This document shows, in pieces, positions 18,425 through 27,300 of a DNA stretch of 64,000 nucleotides. Each line of letters starts with the position of its first letter. Within the stretch, counting starts at the first letter, position 1. Below the pieces are notes generated by a model. That model was not told the DNA's origin, searched no databases, and was given only the letters and a program-made list of their open reading frames with translations. The translations under genes were made by a program, and so were the position numbers. The DNA is from CAZSWR01 sp964610885 (GTDB lineage Bacteria > Bacteroidota > Ignavibacteria > Kapaibacteriales > UBA2268), in NCBI GenBank assembly GCA_964610885.1, contig CAZSWR010000001.1, forward strand, positions 62,001-126,000, read 5' to 3'.

Positions 18425-19329
18425 AAATATTTCAGATAATACTATTGACAATAATCGCGGTAGTCTCAATATCTTGCGGTAAAAAAACAACAACTGATAA
18501 AACTGAAAATGTGTATTACGTAGCGACGACTCATGCGCTCGGAGCGATTTTGAATGAAATGTGCCAAGGAATAGGGGAGTGCCGAGTTATCTTGCAACCG
18601 GGAGCATCGCCGCACACATATTCGCCAGTCCCGTCCGATATTGCAGCCTCATCGAAAGCCAAAGCTGTGTTCTACGCAGACGAAAATGCCGACGGTTGGG
18701 CCAAAAATCTCAATAACAAAGTGGTAATTCGATTGCTCGGCATGGTTCCCGATTCGCTTATTTTGCACTTCGAGCATGTATGCGAGCATTCCGAAGGCCA
18801 CGATGAGCACGATCACGAAATGGAGGGCATCGACCCGCATTTCTGGACTGATCCGTTTACGGTGAAGCAAATCATTCCCAAACTCGCCGATACACTGTGT
18901 TCGCTGGACCCGCTAAATGCCGAGAAGTACAAGGCAAACGCATCAGCTTTCTCGAAGAAACTCGATGCACTCTGCCAACGATTGAATCAGGAGCTGGCCC
19001 CATACAAGGGCAGGTCGGTATTTCTGTTCCATCCTTCGTTTCTTTATCTGCTGCGCTCCTCAGGGCTGACATTCGGAGGAGCCATTGAGCTTGCGCCCGG
19101 CAAAGAGCCATCTCCGAAATATATTTCCGAACTCTCGAAATTGATCCGCCAGGCAGGATGCCGGGCAATATACTCCGAGCCGCAATTGCCCGAGGCGCCA
19201 GCGAAAACAGTTGCAGAGGGCTGCAATTCGGAATTGCTTATGCTCGACCCAATCGGCGGAGCGGATGGCAGGAAAACCTACGAAGAAATTGTCCTTTTCA
19301 ACCTCAGCCAACTCCTCAAAGGGTTCTGA
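18421..19329 (+). CDS. Zinc/manganese-type ABC transporter substrate-binding lipoprotein (ZnuA-like), without its transporter
   Basis: 302 residues from the ATG at 18421, which overlaps the mtnA stop. An in-frame extension to 18280 exists but lies inside mtnA and is unlikely. The lipoprotein signal ends SISC (Cys19). The cluster A-I metal-binding fold is seen in YVATTHALGAIL, SPHTYSPVPSD, IDPHFWTDP, FLFHPSFLYLL and the C-terminal LDPIGG. His residues in these blocks are the expected metal ligands. A His/Asp/Glu-rich loop (CEHSEGHDEHDHEMEG, about 122-137) sits where ZnuA proteins carry their charged metal-capturing loop. No permease or ATPase gene follows, so it is an orphan here and must pair with components elsewhere. 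Confidence 0.87.
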   Translation: MKIFQIILLTIIAVVSISCGKKTTTDKTENVYYVATTHALGAILNEMCQGIGECRVILQPGASPHTYSPVPSDIAASSKAKAVFYADENADGWAKNLNNKVVIRLLGMVPDSLILHFEHVCEHSEGHDEHDHEMEGIDPHFWTDPFTVKQIIPKLADTLCSLDPLNAEKYKANASAFSKKLDALCQRLNQELAPYKGRSVFLFHPSFLYLLRSSGLTFGGAIELAPGKEPSPKYISELSKLIRQAGCRAIYSEPQLPEAPAKTVAEGCNSELLMLDPIGGADGRKTYEEIVLFNLSQLLKGF

Positions 19330-19412
19330 GATGGGGAAGAGGGGCATACTTCACTCCTGAAATAGTATCTGATTGAGTTTTCTGATAATGGCCATGCAAG
19401 AAATAGCCCACA

Positions 19413-20060
19413 ATGGATGCAAAAGAACTAAAAGAATTGATTTCGAAGGGAGAATCTTCTTCGTTAGAATTCAAACGGAAGATATCGACACCACACAAAT
19501 TTGCTAAAGAGATTTCTGCTTTCGCGAATTCTAACGGCGGAGTGATACTTATTGGCGTGGACGATGACGGCACAATTGTCGGTGTGGAAAGCGAGAAATC
19601 CACGATCGAAGAGATTGAGCACATTTCTGAATTCTACGTGTTCCCGCCGGCCACAATCGAGATCGAAATGGTACATTTGCGCCGTAAGGAAGTGATAATG
19701 GTAATCGTCCCGAAAAGCGCACTGCGACCGCACAAAGTGGAAACAGAAGACGAGCAGGGCAGACCCAAGAAAATTGCATATTTGCGAACCGGCGCCAAGG
19801 CAATTCCTGCGAGCCGCGAGATGACCCGCGTTTTAGCTTCGCAATCGCCCAACGCAGAACCGCTACGGCTCAGCATCGGTGAACATGAAAAACGATTCTT
19901 TTTGTATCTGGAGAAATACGAACGCGCCACAGTCAAAGACTTTGCTCGCTTGGTGAATATCTCGAACCGCCGAGCCGAGCGCCTACTTGTCCGTTTGGTT
20001 CGCGCGGGAGTGCTCCAAATCCATGCAGATTCCGGTTCGGACTATTTCACGCTGGTATGA
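19413..20060 (+). CDS. AlbA_2/Schlafen-domain protein with C-terminal winged helix
   Basis: 215 residues. The N-terminal AlbA_2 (Schlafen-like, formerly AAA_4) domain covers about 1-120: SSSLEFKRK (about 16-24), KEISAFANSNGGVILIGVDD (about 32-51), and APHKVE-like LRPHKVETE. The C-terminal 70 residues (RFFLYLEKYERATVKDFARL, RRAERLLVRLVRAGVLQIH) form a winged helix. Such proteins are usually annotated as putative transcriptional regulators or RNA-binding proteins; some relatives act in defence. Its TGA stop (20058-20060) is followed in the same frame by a nuclease remnant. It is 83 bases after the metal-binding lipoprotein, on the same strand. Confidence 0.82.
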   Translation: MDAKELKELISKGESSSLEFKRKISTPHKFAKEISAFANSNGGVILIGVDDDGTIVGVESEKSTIEEIEHISEFYVFPPATIEIEMVHLRRKEVIMVIVPKSALRPHKVETEDEQGRPKKIAYLRTGAKAIPASREMTRVLASQSPNAEPLRLSIGEHEKRFFLYLEKYERATVKDFARLVNISNRRAERLLVRLVRAGVLQIHADSGSDYFTLV

Positions 20061-20282
20061 AAGAAAAGTGAGGTGAAAACAACTTTGAAAAACGATGATA
20101 TTGATTATTTCATCGAAAAACTTGGCAAATTCAAGGAAACTTTTCGTACATTTTCCGGGAAGAAGGTTTTCGGAGCCGTCGCATTTCTGAAAGCTCAATC
20201 AAACGTTCGTGCCTATGCAGAAAAGAAAGGCCTACTCGTGATCAAAGCAACCGGCTCGGGCGTGATACTGAAGCTCAGATAA
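20061..20282 (+). pseudogene. C-terminal remnant of a DUF3782-type PD-(D/E)XK nuclease
   Basis: About 70 codons, readable as an ORF from GTG at 20073. The text KSEVKTTLKNDDIDYFIEKL, then FSGKKVFGAVAFLKA and KKGLLVIKATGSG, matches the last third of DUF3782-type restriction-endonuclease-like proteins, which normally read VVVEVKTTL...DVDHFLEKL...KxxYGAVAYL...GLFVIKATGSS. The segment begins at the E-x-K catalytic motif; the helical N-terminus and the first catalytic Asp are missing. It is in frame with the upstream AlbA_2 gene, separated by one TGA and KKS. I read it as a decayed fragment; a short translated protein or a readthrough fusion is less likely. It ends 4 bases from the convergent carbonic anhydrase gene. 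Confidence 0.65.
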
Positions 20283-20286
20283 GCAA

Positions 20287-20988
20287 TCAATGTCCGTGAT
20301 CTTCCGATTCTAAGATTTCTACTTTCCCGCTCGAGATATTGTATATACCACCCATGATTTTCAGCTTGCCCGAATCGACAAGTTCCTCAATTATCTTGCT
20401 TTTCATCACGTTTCTGATCTGTAGCTGAACGTTTTCGATTGCGGCCGATTCGATCAGTTCGTCGCCGGATTTGTGATTGTGTTTGGCCTCCGCGACCGCC
20501 GGTTCGATGTTTGATATTATGGAATTAATATACGGAGATTCAGTCCTGCCAGAGCAAGCAGCCGTTACTGCACCGCATTTGGTGTGGCCCAGCACGAGCA
20601 AAACCGACGAATGCAAGTGCTCTGCGGCGTACTCGATGCTCCCCAAAGCCACTGAATCAATCACGTTCCCGGCATTCCTAACGACAAACAATTCGCCAAG
20701 GGTTTTCGTGAATAAAATTTCGGGGGCCACGCGGGAATCCGAGCAAGTCAATACAATCGTACGCGGATGTTGGCCTTTGGTGAGTTCTTTCCTTAGCGCT
20801 TGGTATTCCTTATTTCCAATGAATATCCGGTTTCCGTCCTCCAAAGACGAGGGCGCCAAATCCCTTGCGCTCTGCTTGATTATCGGTACCTTGATTCTAT
20901 CCTGTTTCGTGTCGGAGTTGCTTTGGGCCATTGCCACAGTCTGCAAAGCAGTGCAAATAAGTGTCAGGATCAGGATTCTATATTTCAT
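20287..20988 (-). CDS. Exported beta-class carbonic anhydrase
   Basis: 233 residues with a signal peptide (1-21, cleavage after VAMA). Beta-carbonic anhydrase zinc ligands: CSDSR (Cys82, with the Asp84-Arg86 dyad) and GHTKCGAV (His135, Cys138). RNAGNVID and ALGSIEYAAEHL are also typical. It interconverts CO2 and bicarbonate; the signal peptide places it in the periplasm, unlike the usual cytoplasmic enzymes. The C-terminus ends in ESEDHGH. Single gene, convergent with the AlbA_2 unit. Confidence 0.93.
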   Translation of the reverse strand: MKYRILILTLICTALQTVAMAQSNSDTKQDRIKVPIIKQSARDLAPSSLEDGNRIFIGNKEYQALRKELTKGQHPRTIVLTCSDSRVAPEILFTKTLGELFVVRNAGNVIDSVALGSIEYAAEHLHSSVLLVLGHTKCGAVTAACSGRTESPYINSIISNIEPAVAEAKHNHKSGDELIESAAIENVQLQIRNVMKSKIIEELVDSGKLKIMGGIYNISSGKVEILESEDHGH

Positions 20989-21115
20989 TTCATACCTCCA
21001 TTATCAATGTCAACATTTTAACAGAAGTATTCAACGTTGGATTATTGTAGTGGCAACTGCCAATTTCCTTGTTTGACAATGGAATCCTTAGGGCTAATAA
21101 TCAAAGCATAAAGAA

Positions 21116-21730
21116 CTACCTACGTATCCAATCGATCATCATTGAATCGAATTCTGCATCGGGGATCTGGGCTGTTTCGTAAAGCCCTTTTTCGTTGCGT
21201 TGGCGGAAGGCTTCGAAGAGCGAAACCGCGCAAGCAACTGAAATATTCAGGCTTTGAATCATTCCAACCTGCGGGATCAGGAAATTTCCATCGGCTTTCT
21301 GGACGGCTTCTTCGCTGACTCCGGCGTGTTCGTTCCCGAAGACTAATGCGACCGGCTCGCATAGGTCGAGTGAATACAGCGAAACCGAGTCCTTGGCCAT
21401 GTGCGTCGTGTAGATTTTCTTTCCTTCGGCCCGAAGTTGCGCGTAGCACTCGTCCACCGACTCGAAGAATTTTAAATCCACCCATTTGCGGGCGCTGGCG
21501 GAACTTCTTTCGCCCAATGGCCTGAATATCTGGCCGCCGTGATAAATGAGGCAAATTTCTGCCACGCCCACAGCGTCGCACGAGCGGATGCAGGCTGAAA
21601 CATTGTGCGGATCGTTAATGTTTTCTAAAACAATCGTAAGCGATTTCTGACGGTTATTTAGCACACGGTAAATCTTCTCGACTCGCTCTGGCGTTCCGAG
21701 TTTATAAAAATCATCTTTGATAACATTCAT
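21116..21730 (-). CDS. trmH: SpoU/TrmH-family tRNA 2'-O-methyltransferase
   Basis: 204 residues, typical of TrmH. Motif 1 is ENINDPHNVSACIRSCDAVG (about 37-56), motif 2 is VALVFGNEHAGVSEEA (about 127-142) and motif 3 is MIQSLNISVACAVSLFEAFR (about 157-176), giving the trefoil-knot SAM site. The N-terminal TPERVEKIYRVLNNRQKSLT matches tRNA (Gm18) methyltransferases more closely than 23S rRNA RlmB. The assignment to position 18 is by family resemblance. It has no close partner on its strand. Confidence 0.9.
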   Translation of the reverse strand: MNVIKDDFYKLGTPERVEKIYRVLNNRQKSLTIVLENINDPHNVSACIRSCDAVGVAEICLIYHGGQIFRPLGERSSASARKWVDLKFFESVDECYAQLRAEGKKIYTTHMAKDSVSLYSLDLCEPVALVFGNEHAGVSEEAVQKADGNFLIPQVGMIQSLNISVACAVSLFEAFRQRNEKGLYETAQIPDAEFDSMMIDWIRR

Positions 21731-21774
21731 CGTAATCTGTTGATATATTTATAATTACGCTATTTACTTAACAA

Positions 21775-21813
21775 AATAAAAAAAACCCGCCAAACCGATA
21801 GGGAAGAGCGGGC
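21775..21813 (-). terminator. Rho-independent terminator after the DUF6580 gene
   Basis: On the minus strand AGCCCGC (21813-21807) pairs with GCGGGTT (21789-21783), followed by a run of T (TTTTTTATTTT). It starts 23 bases after the stop at 21836. Confidence 0.85.
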
Positions 21814-21835
21814 TATTTAAATCTAATAATGATAA

Positions 21836-22363
21836 TTATTTAGCTGATACTCTTGCCAATTTGGGGAAATATTTGCCTGCAAGAGCAAACGAACCAAACA
21901 TCACGCCGGAGAAGACGATATCGCCAAGAATTGCATTGCGGAAGAACGGAATTGCTGCTGTATATGCGGCAACGAAGCCTTCGACTGACATTTCGCAGAA
22001 TGTAAGCCAAAATGCGAAATTGGTGATGATAAAGAAAACTACTGAACCGGCGAGCGATGCGCCAACAACGCTGAATGCGTTAACGCGGTTGCGAATGGCG
22101 TTGCCAATCAAAACGCTAAGGGCGATCGAAAGGTAAACAGCAAGGATTGTGGCATGGAAGCCAAGGAATATATCGCTAATAAACATAGCTGCTAAGGGGA
22201 CAATCAATGCAAGGCGTTTGTCGGCAATTGAAGCACCGCCGAAAATTGCCAATGCCATGATCGGGTTGAAGTTAGGAAGCTGTCCGGGAATGAGGCGCGA
22301 CAATGCTGCGACGAGAATCATTCCGATGGCCGTGATTGTGGTTGCATTAAAAAACTTTTTCAT
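21836..22363 (-). CDS. DUF6580-family integral membrane protein (putative transport)
   Basis: 175 residues, almost all in hydrophobic segments (about 10-28, 33-50, 52-68, 72-90, 97-122, 130-165). Landmarks: NFNPIMALAIFGGASI (about 31-46), the acidic MFISDIFLGFH (about 60-70) and PFFRNAILGDIVFSGVMFG near the end. The family is compared with small ECF S-component-like proteins, but no substrate is established. A candidate -7 element, TAATTTTG, lies at 22406-22399 on minus, 36 bases before the ATG. No transporter ATPase is nearby. Confidence 0.8.
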   Translation of the reverse strand: MKKFFNATTITAIGMILVAALSRLIPGQLPNFNPIMALAIFGGASIADKRLALIVPLAAMFISDIFLGFHATILAVYLSIALSVLIGNAIRNRVNAFSVVGASLAGSVVFFIITNFAFWLTFCEMSVEGFVAAYTAAIPFFRNAILGDIVFSGVMFGSFALAGKYFPKLARVSAK

Positions 22364-22585
22364 TTAATCCGTCCTTATAATAATTCAATTACTTGGTTAC
22401 AAAATTAAGCAATCTTTTTTTCTTTTCCAATCAAAGCATAACTTATTATTTCAGGCAGATTGCAGAACACTGAAATAAAATGGGAGATAGGGATAAATAC
22501 ATATACATATTAGTTTACATAATGTATCTTATATTACATTTCTCATTAACTGATAAAGAACACTTTTTGTACAAACAAAAGCAGA

Positions 22586-22774
22586 TCAAGGCTTCTTGTC
22601 TGTATCGCTATCCAGAAAGAATTTCAACGTCTTATAGAAATCGGGATCTTTGTCGTCAATTTTCTTAAGCATTTTATTCTTTATTTCTTTCACCAAAAGT
22701 TCTTTGAAAAGTTTCTCTTGGTCCGGGTCCATGCCTTCGGTTAATTTTTTTCTTGTTTCGGCATCCATAATCAT
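22586..22774 (-). CDS. Small charged protein of unknown function
   Basis: 62 residues, rich in Lys, Asp and Glu, predicted mostly helical, with no signal peptide or membrane segment. The start is supported by GGAGA five bases before the ATG at 22774. It lies 71 bases after the pyrC stop on the same strand and may be co-transcribed. I recognise no family. It could be real because of its ribosome site and even codon use, but conservation would decide. Confidence 0.5.
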   Translation of the reverse strand: MIMDAETRKKLTEGMDPDQEKLFKELLVKEIKNKMLKKIDDKDPDFYKTLKFFLDSDTDKKP

Positions 22775-22845
22775 TTATCTCCAAAATCAATTATGCTCCA
22801 TATCATTGCACGTAATAATATGCTAATTATTGTGAATCGTAAGGC

Positions 22846-24129
22846 TTAGAGTTCGCATTTGTGAGCATTGCCATTGTTAATCGCAAAAACGGGCTTGCCG
22901 ACAAATTTGAAACCGTGGAAAGGCGAGTTCTTGGATTTTGATTTCAGTTTGGCCTTGTCGAGTACCCATTCGGTATTTGGTGCGAAAACCGTGATGTTTG
23001 CGTTTGCACCTTTTTCGATTTTGATGGATTCCAATTTGAGAATCTTACGCGGATTTACGGAGAGCTTTTCTACCATTTGGCGAAGCGTAATCGCTTTAGT
23101 GGCAACGAGTTGAGTCGATGCGATCGCCAGGGCGGTCTCCAATCCGACGATTCCATTGGGTGCTATATCGAATTCTACATCTTTTTCGTGCAATGCGTGC
23201 GGAGCGTGATCGGTTGCAATGCAATCGATTGTTCCGTCGGCCAGTCCGGCGACGATTGCTTCGACGTCTTTGCGTGTGCGGAGCGGCGGATTCATTTTGA
23301 GCGAAGTGTCGTACGAGACGAGTGCTTCGTCTGTCAAAGTGAAATGGTGTGGAGTTGCCTCGGCGGTAACTCTCATGCCCTTGCGTTTCGCATTGCGAAT
23401 CAATTCGACGGCGCCTGCTGTCGAAATGTGCGAAGCGTGGTAGCGGCGGTTTCCGCAGTACTCGGCCAACATCAAATCGCGAGAAAGGATAATCTCTTCG
23501 GCAACCGACGGGTAGCCCTTCAGGCCGAGTTTAAACGACATCACGCCTTCGTTAGCTGTAAACTTTTGTGTGAGCGATACGTCTTCGCAATGTTGGGAAA
23601 TCAGTATATCCTTCACGGACGAATACTCGAAAGCGCGTTTCAGAGTCTCGGAATCCATAACGGTCGAACCGTCGTCCGTGAACATCCTCACGCCGCTGTC
23701 GGCCATTTCGAGCATTTGAGAAATCTTTTTGCCTTCGCGGCCTTGCGTGATGGCGCCGGCGGGCAATACATCGACCAAATTACCCGAGGATTTCGCTTTA
23801 ATATATTCAATGACTGTCGCGTTGTCGATTGCCGGTTCGGTGTTTGGCATACAGCACACGCCAGTAAAACCACCGTTTGCGGCGGAAAGCGTACCTGATG
23901 CAATGTCTTCTTTGTACTCGAAGCCGGGTTCGCGCAGGTGCACGTGCATATCGAAGAAACCGGGAGCGGCCACGAGGTCTTTACCATCGATCACCTCTGC
24001 CCCATCGATATTGGCACACGGTTCGGCCGAGCAATGCTCGATTTTTCCGTCTTTGACCCACAAATCTACTCTGGTCTCGATGTCCTGCTCTGGACTAACG
24101 AGCAGTATTTGTTTAAAATACAGATTCAT
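22846..24129 (-). CDS. pyrC: Dihydroorotase, type I
   Basis: 427 residues, usual for class I dihydroorotase. Zinc-site and substrate motifs: FFDMHVHLREPGFEYKEDI (HxH, about 57-75), CCMPNTEPAIDN, LISQHCED (His), RYHASHISTAGAV (His, about 230-242) and DCIATDHAPHALHEKDV (catalytic Asp, about 303-319). It closes carbamoyl-aspartate to dihydroorotate in pyrimidine synthesis. The start is fixed by AAAGGAG before the ATG at 24129. Aspartate carbamoyltransferase (pyrB) is about 13 kb away on the other strand, so the pathway is not one operon. Confidence 0.96.
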   Translation of the reverse strand: MNLYFKQILLVSPEQDIETRVDLWVKDGKIEHCSAEPCANIDGAEVIDGKDLVAAPGFFDMHVHLREPGFEYKEDIASGTLSAANGGFTGVCCMPNTEPAIDNATVIEYIKAKSSGNLVDVLPAGAITQGREGKKISQMLEMADSGVRMFTDDGSTVMDSETLKRAFEYSSVKDILISQHCEDVSLTQKFTANEGVMSFKLGLKGYPSVAEEIILSRDLMLAEYCGNRRYHASHISTAGAVELIRNAKRKGMRVTAEATPHHFTLTDEALVSYDTSLKMNPPLRTRKDVEAIVAGLADGTIDCIATDHAPHALHEKDVEFDIAPNGIVGLETALAIASTQLVATKAITLRQMVEKLSVNPRKILKLESIKIEKGANANITVFAPNTEWVLDKAKLKSKSKNSPFHGFKFVGKPVFAINNGNAHKCEL

Positions 24130-24317
24130 TATATCTCCTTTGTTATTATTTTAATTGTTTGAATTCACGATTATAAAATATTTTCTTATACTATACATCT
24201 TCATTTTATGGCATACCTTCGTTCTTAAGGAATGCTTAAACTTTGCAAAAATAGTGAAAATTCGCGTAATATCATTGTCATTGTTAATAAGTTTTAGAAA
24301 AATCGAAAAGGCTGGTT

Positions 24318-27300
24318 ATGGACAATTTGGAAACGCCGAGATTGGGCGAAATCGATATTAAACAAAAAAGGTTCGATTGCCTTGCAGCAGTTGATAATCT
24401 GTTCGCCGAAAAGGACTTCTCCCTTTTTGAAATATGTAATTCGCTGCTGACAATCATCCCTCTCGGATTCGAACAGACCGAAATGTGCAATGTGCGCCTG
24501 TCGGTTTTCGATAAAACCTACGAAAGCAATGACTTCAAGGAATCCAATTGGTTCATTTCATCGAATATTCAATTCGAGAATATCACCTTCGGGCAAGTTA
24601 TGGTGTATTACTCCTACCCTACCGATTTCAATGCGGAATGCGTATTCAACCCCGAAGAGAAAGTGTTGCTTAACATTATAGCATACAAACTGTTAGAACA
24701 TTTATTTAAACTAAATATTGTCAATTCCGAACTGTTGAATCAGAGGAGTATTTCTTTGGAAAAGCAGTCCGAATGGAAAATCCTTGTCGATTTACTCCAT
24801 AAAACCGATCATTTGCTTTTTTCTATTATATCAAGAAAAATGATCAACTTACTGTTTTTCAAAGGAATAGACGAAGCGCGCCAAGTGTTTCACAAATTAG
24901 GCACATTCGACGAATACGAGAATCCATTTGCGGAAACCAACAGCCCATCAAAGAAGCAAGTCCTCGAAAATTCATACAATATGGGCGAGGAAATCTTTGA
25001 AATTGCTTCGAAATACCTTTCCGATGTCGATATTCTGCAATTAATTCAAAAATGGATGTATGAGGAAAAATCGCATTTCCTCGTTAAATCCCTATCCAAT
25101 CCGAACACTCCTCTCAACGAAATTGCCGATGCCGTCAGGAGGTATCAATTGGTGAATCCTACTCGGGTGGACTTCGTCTCCCCCACCCAACGCGGCATCA
25201 TCGCATCGCTCATTCGCCGATTCCTGACCGACCAAATTGAATTCATAAATATCGGCAAGCATTACATGGATATTGCCGATTTCAATGAGTTGCTCTCCCG
25301 ATTGATTTTCCCTTCGGAAAGCCATGGAAAAATCGGCGGCAAAAGCTCCGGTATTTTCCTTGCGGACAAGATCCTGCGGAAGTGTTCGCAAGAGGACGAA
25401 CTGCTTGCAAATATCAAAACTCCAAAGACATGGTACTTGACCTCTGACGGCATCATCAACTTCATATACTACAACAACTTGGAAGAAGTGATGGAGCAGA
25501 AGTATAAGGCCATTGACGAAATTCGATCGGAGTATCCATACGTGGTGCAAGCATTTAAGAACTCGCATTATTCGCCCGAAATGATGAACGGGCTTTCCCG
25601 CGCATTGGACGATTTCGGCGACAAACCAATTATCGTACGCAGTTCGAGCCTCCTGGAGGACAGGATTGGTTCCGTCTTTGCCGGCAAATATAAAAGCCTC
25701 TTTCTGGGGAACCAAGGCTCGAAACAGGAGCGATTGGAAGCGCTAATGGACGCAATATCAGAGGTTTACGCTTCGATTTTCGGCCCCGACCCCATTGGCT
25801 ACCGCTCCGAAAAAGCTCTCTTGGACTTCAACGAAGAGATGGGCATAATGATACAAGAAGTGGTCGGCAAACGTTGCGGCAAATACTTCTTCCCTGCCTT
25901 TGCCGGCGTAGCCTTCAGCAACAACGAATTCCGTTGGTCGCCTCGCATCAAGCGTGAAGATGGCCTTATCCGCGTGGTCCCCGGGCTGGGCACAAGGGCT
26001 GTGGACCGCATCGGGGACGATTACCCGATTCTTATCGCGCCGGGGCACCCAGAACTGCGAGTGAACCAATCGTTCAGAGACATGGTCTGCTATGCGCCGA
26101 AATACATCGACGTGATCAATTTAGAGACTAACACATTTGAAACTATTTCGATTGATAGCTTGATTCGCGAGGTGGGCAATCGGTACCCGGGCATTAACGA
26201 AGTATTTTCAATACTTGAGGAAAATCATTTGCGCCGGCCTTATGGCGTCGGGATCGATACAAAGCAACACGATATTGTCCCCACATTCGAGAACTTCGTC
26301 TTAGGGACAAATGGAGTTAAAAAACTATACGCAGTTTTGCAAAAACTAAAAGAAAAACTACGCACTCCTGTGGACATTGAGTTCGCCTCGGATGGGAATA
26401 ATTTCTACTTGCTCCAGTGCAGAGCGCAAAGCTTTGCCGGAGACGCTACTTCGTGCGAGATACCTCGGGACGTCCCAGAGGAAGACATTGTCTTCACAGC
26501 TGCCCAGCACGTAACGAACGGCAAAATGCCCGATATCCATTATATTGTTTATGTGGACCCGACTGAATACGCTAAGATGACCGAATTCAAGGATATGAAA
26601 GATATTGGAATCGCCGTCGGCAAATTGAACAAGATGCTTCCCAAAAGAGGTTTCATACTTATGGGGCCTGGGCGTTGGGGCAGCCGCGACGATATTAAAA
26701 TGGGCGTTAGCATATCCTATTCCGATATCAATTGCACGGCGATGCTTATCGAAATTGCTAAAAACAAAGGCGGTTACGTGCCAGACCTTTCGTTCGGTAC
26801 GCACTTCTTCCAGGACTTGGTCGAGGCGTCTATACGCTATTTGCCGCTTTACCCGGACAATGATGGTATTATTTTCAACGAACATTTCTTAATGAATTCC
26901 GAGAACATTCTCACACGTTTGCTCCCAGAGTTTGCGCACGTTGCCGATGCACTCCGCGTTATCAACGTGGCCGAAGTTGCAAACGGAAAGCTACTGCGTG
27001 TGATGATGAACGGAGACGCCGACGAAGCATTGGCCTACCTGTACAAACCGTCCGGCAAGATTACAGGAAACAAATTCGGCGCTGCGAAAACGCACGAACA
27101 TTCCACCGAATCCTCGAAAATTGAATTGCGCAAATGGAGGAAAAACATCGTCGAGCGCATGGCCGAACAGTTGGACGGCGAGCGCTTCGGAGTCGAATCT
27201 GTTTATTTATTCGGAACCACTTACGACGAAACGGGCGAACCCGATGCCGATATTGATTTGCTGTTCGTGTTCGACGGCAGCCCGAGGGACCGCCAGGAGC

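Noticed and set aside
20058..20060. The in-frame TGA as a selenocysteine codon
   Set aside because: No SECIS-like hairpin stands out just after it, and the text around it fits a normal winged-helix end joined to a nuclease tail; a stop or decayed junction is simpler.
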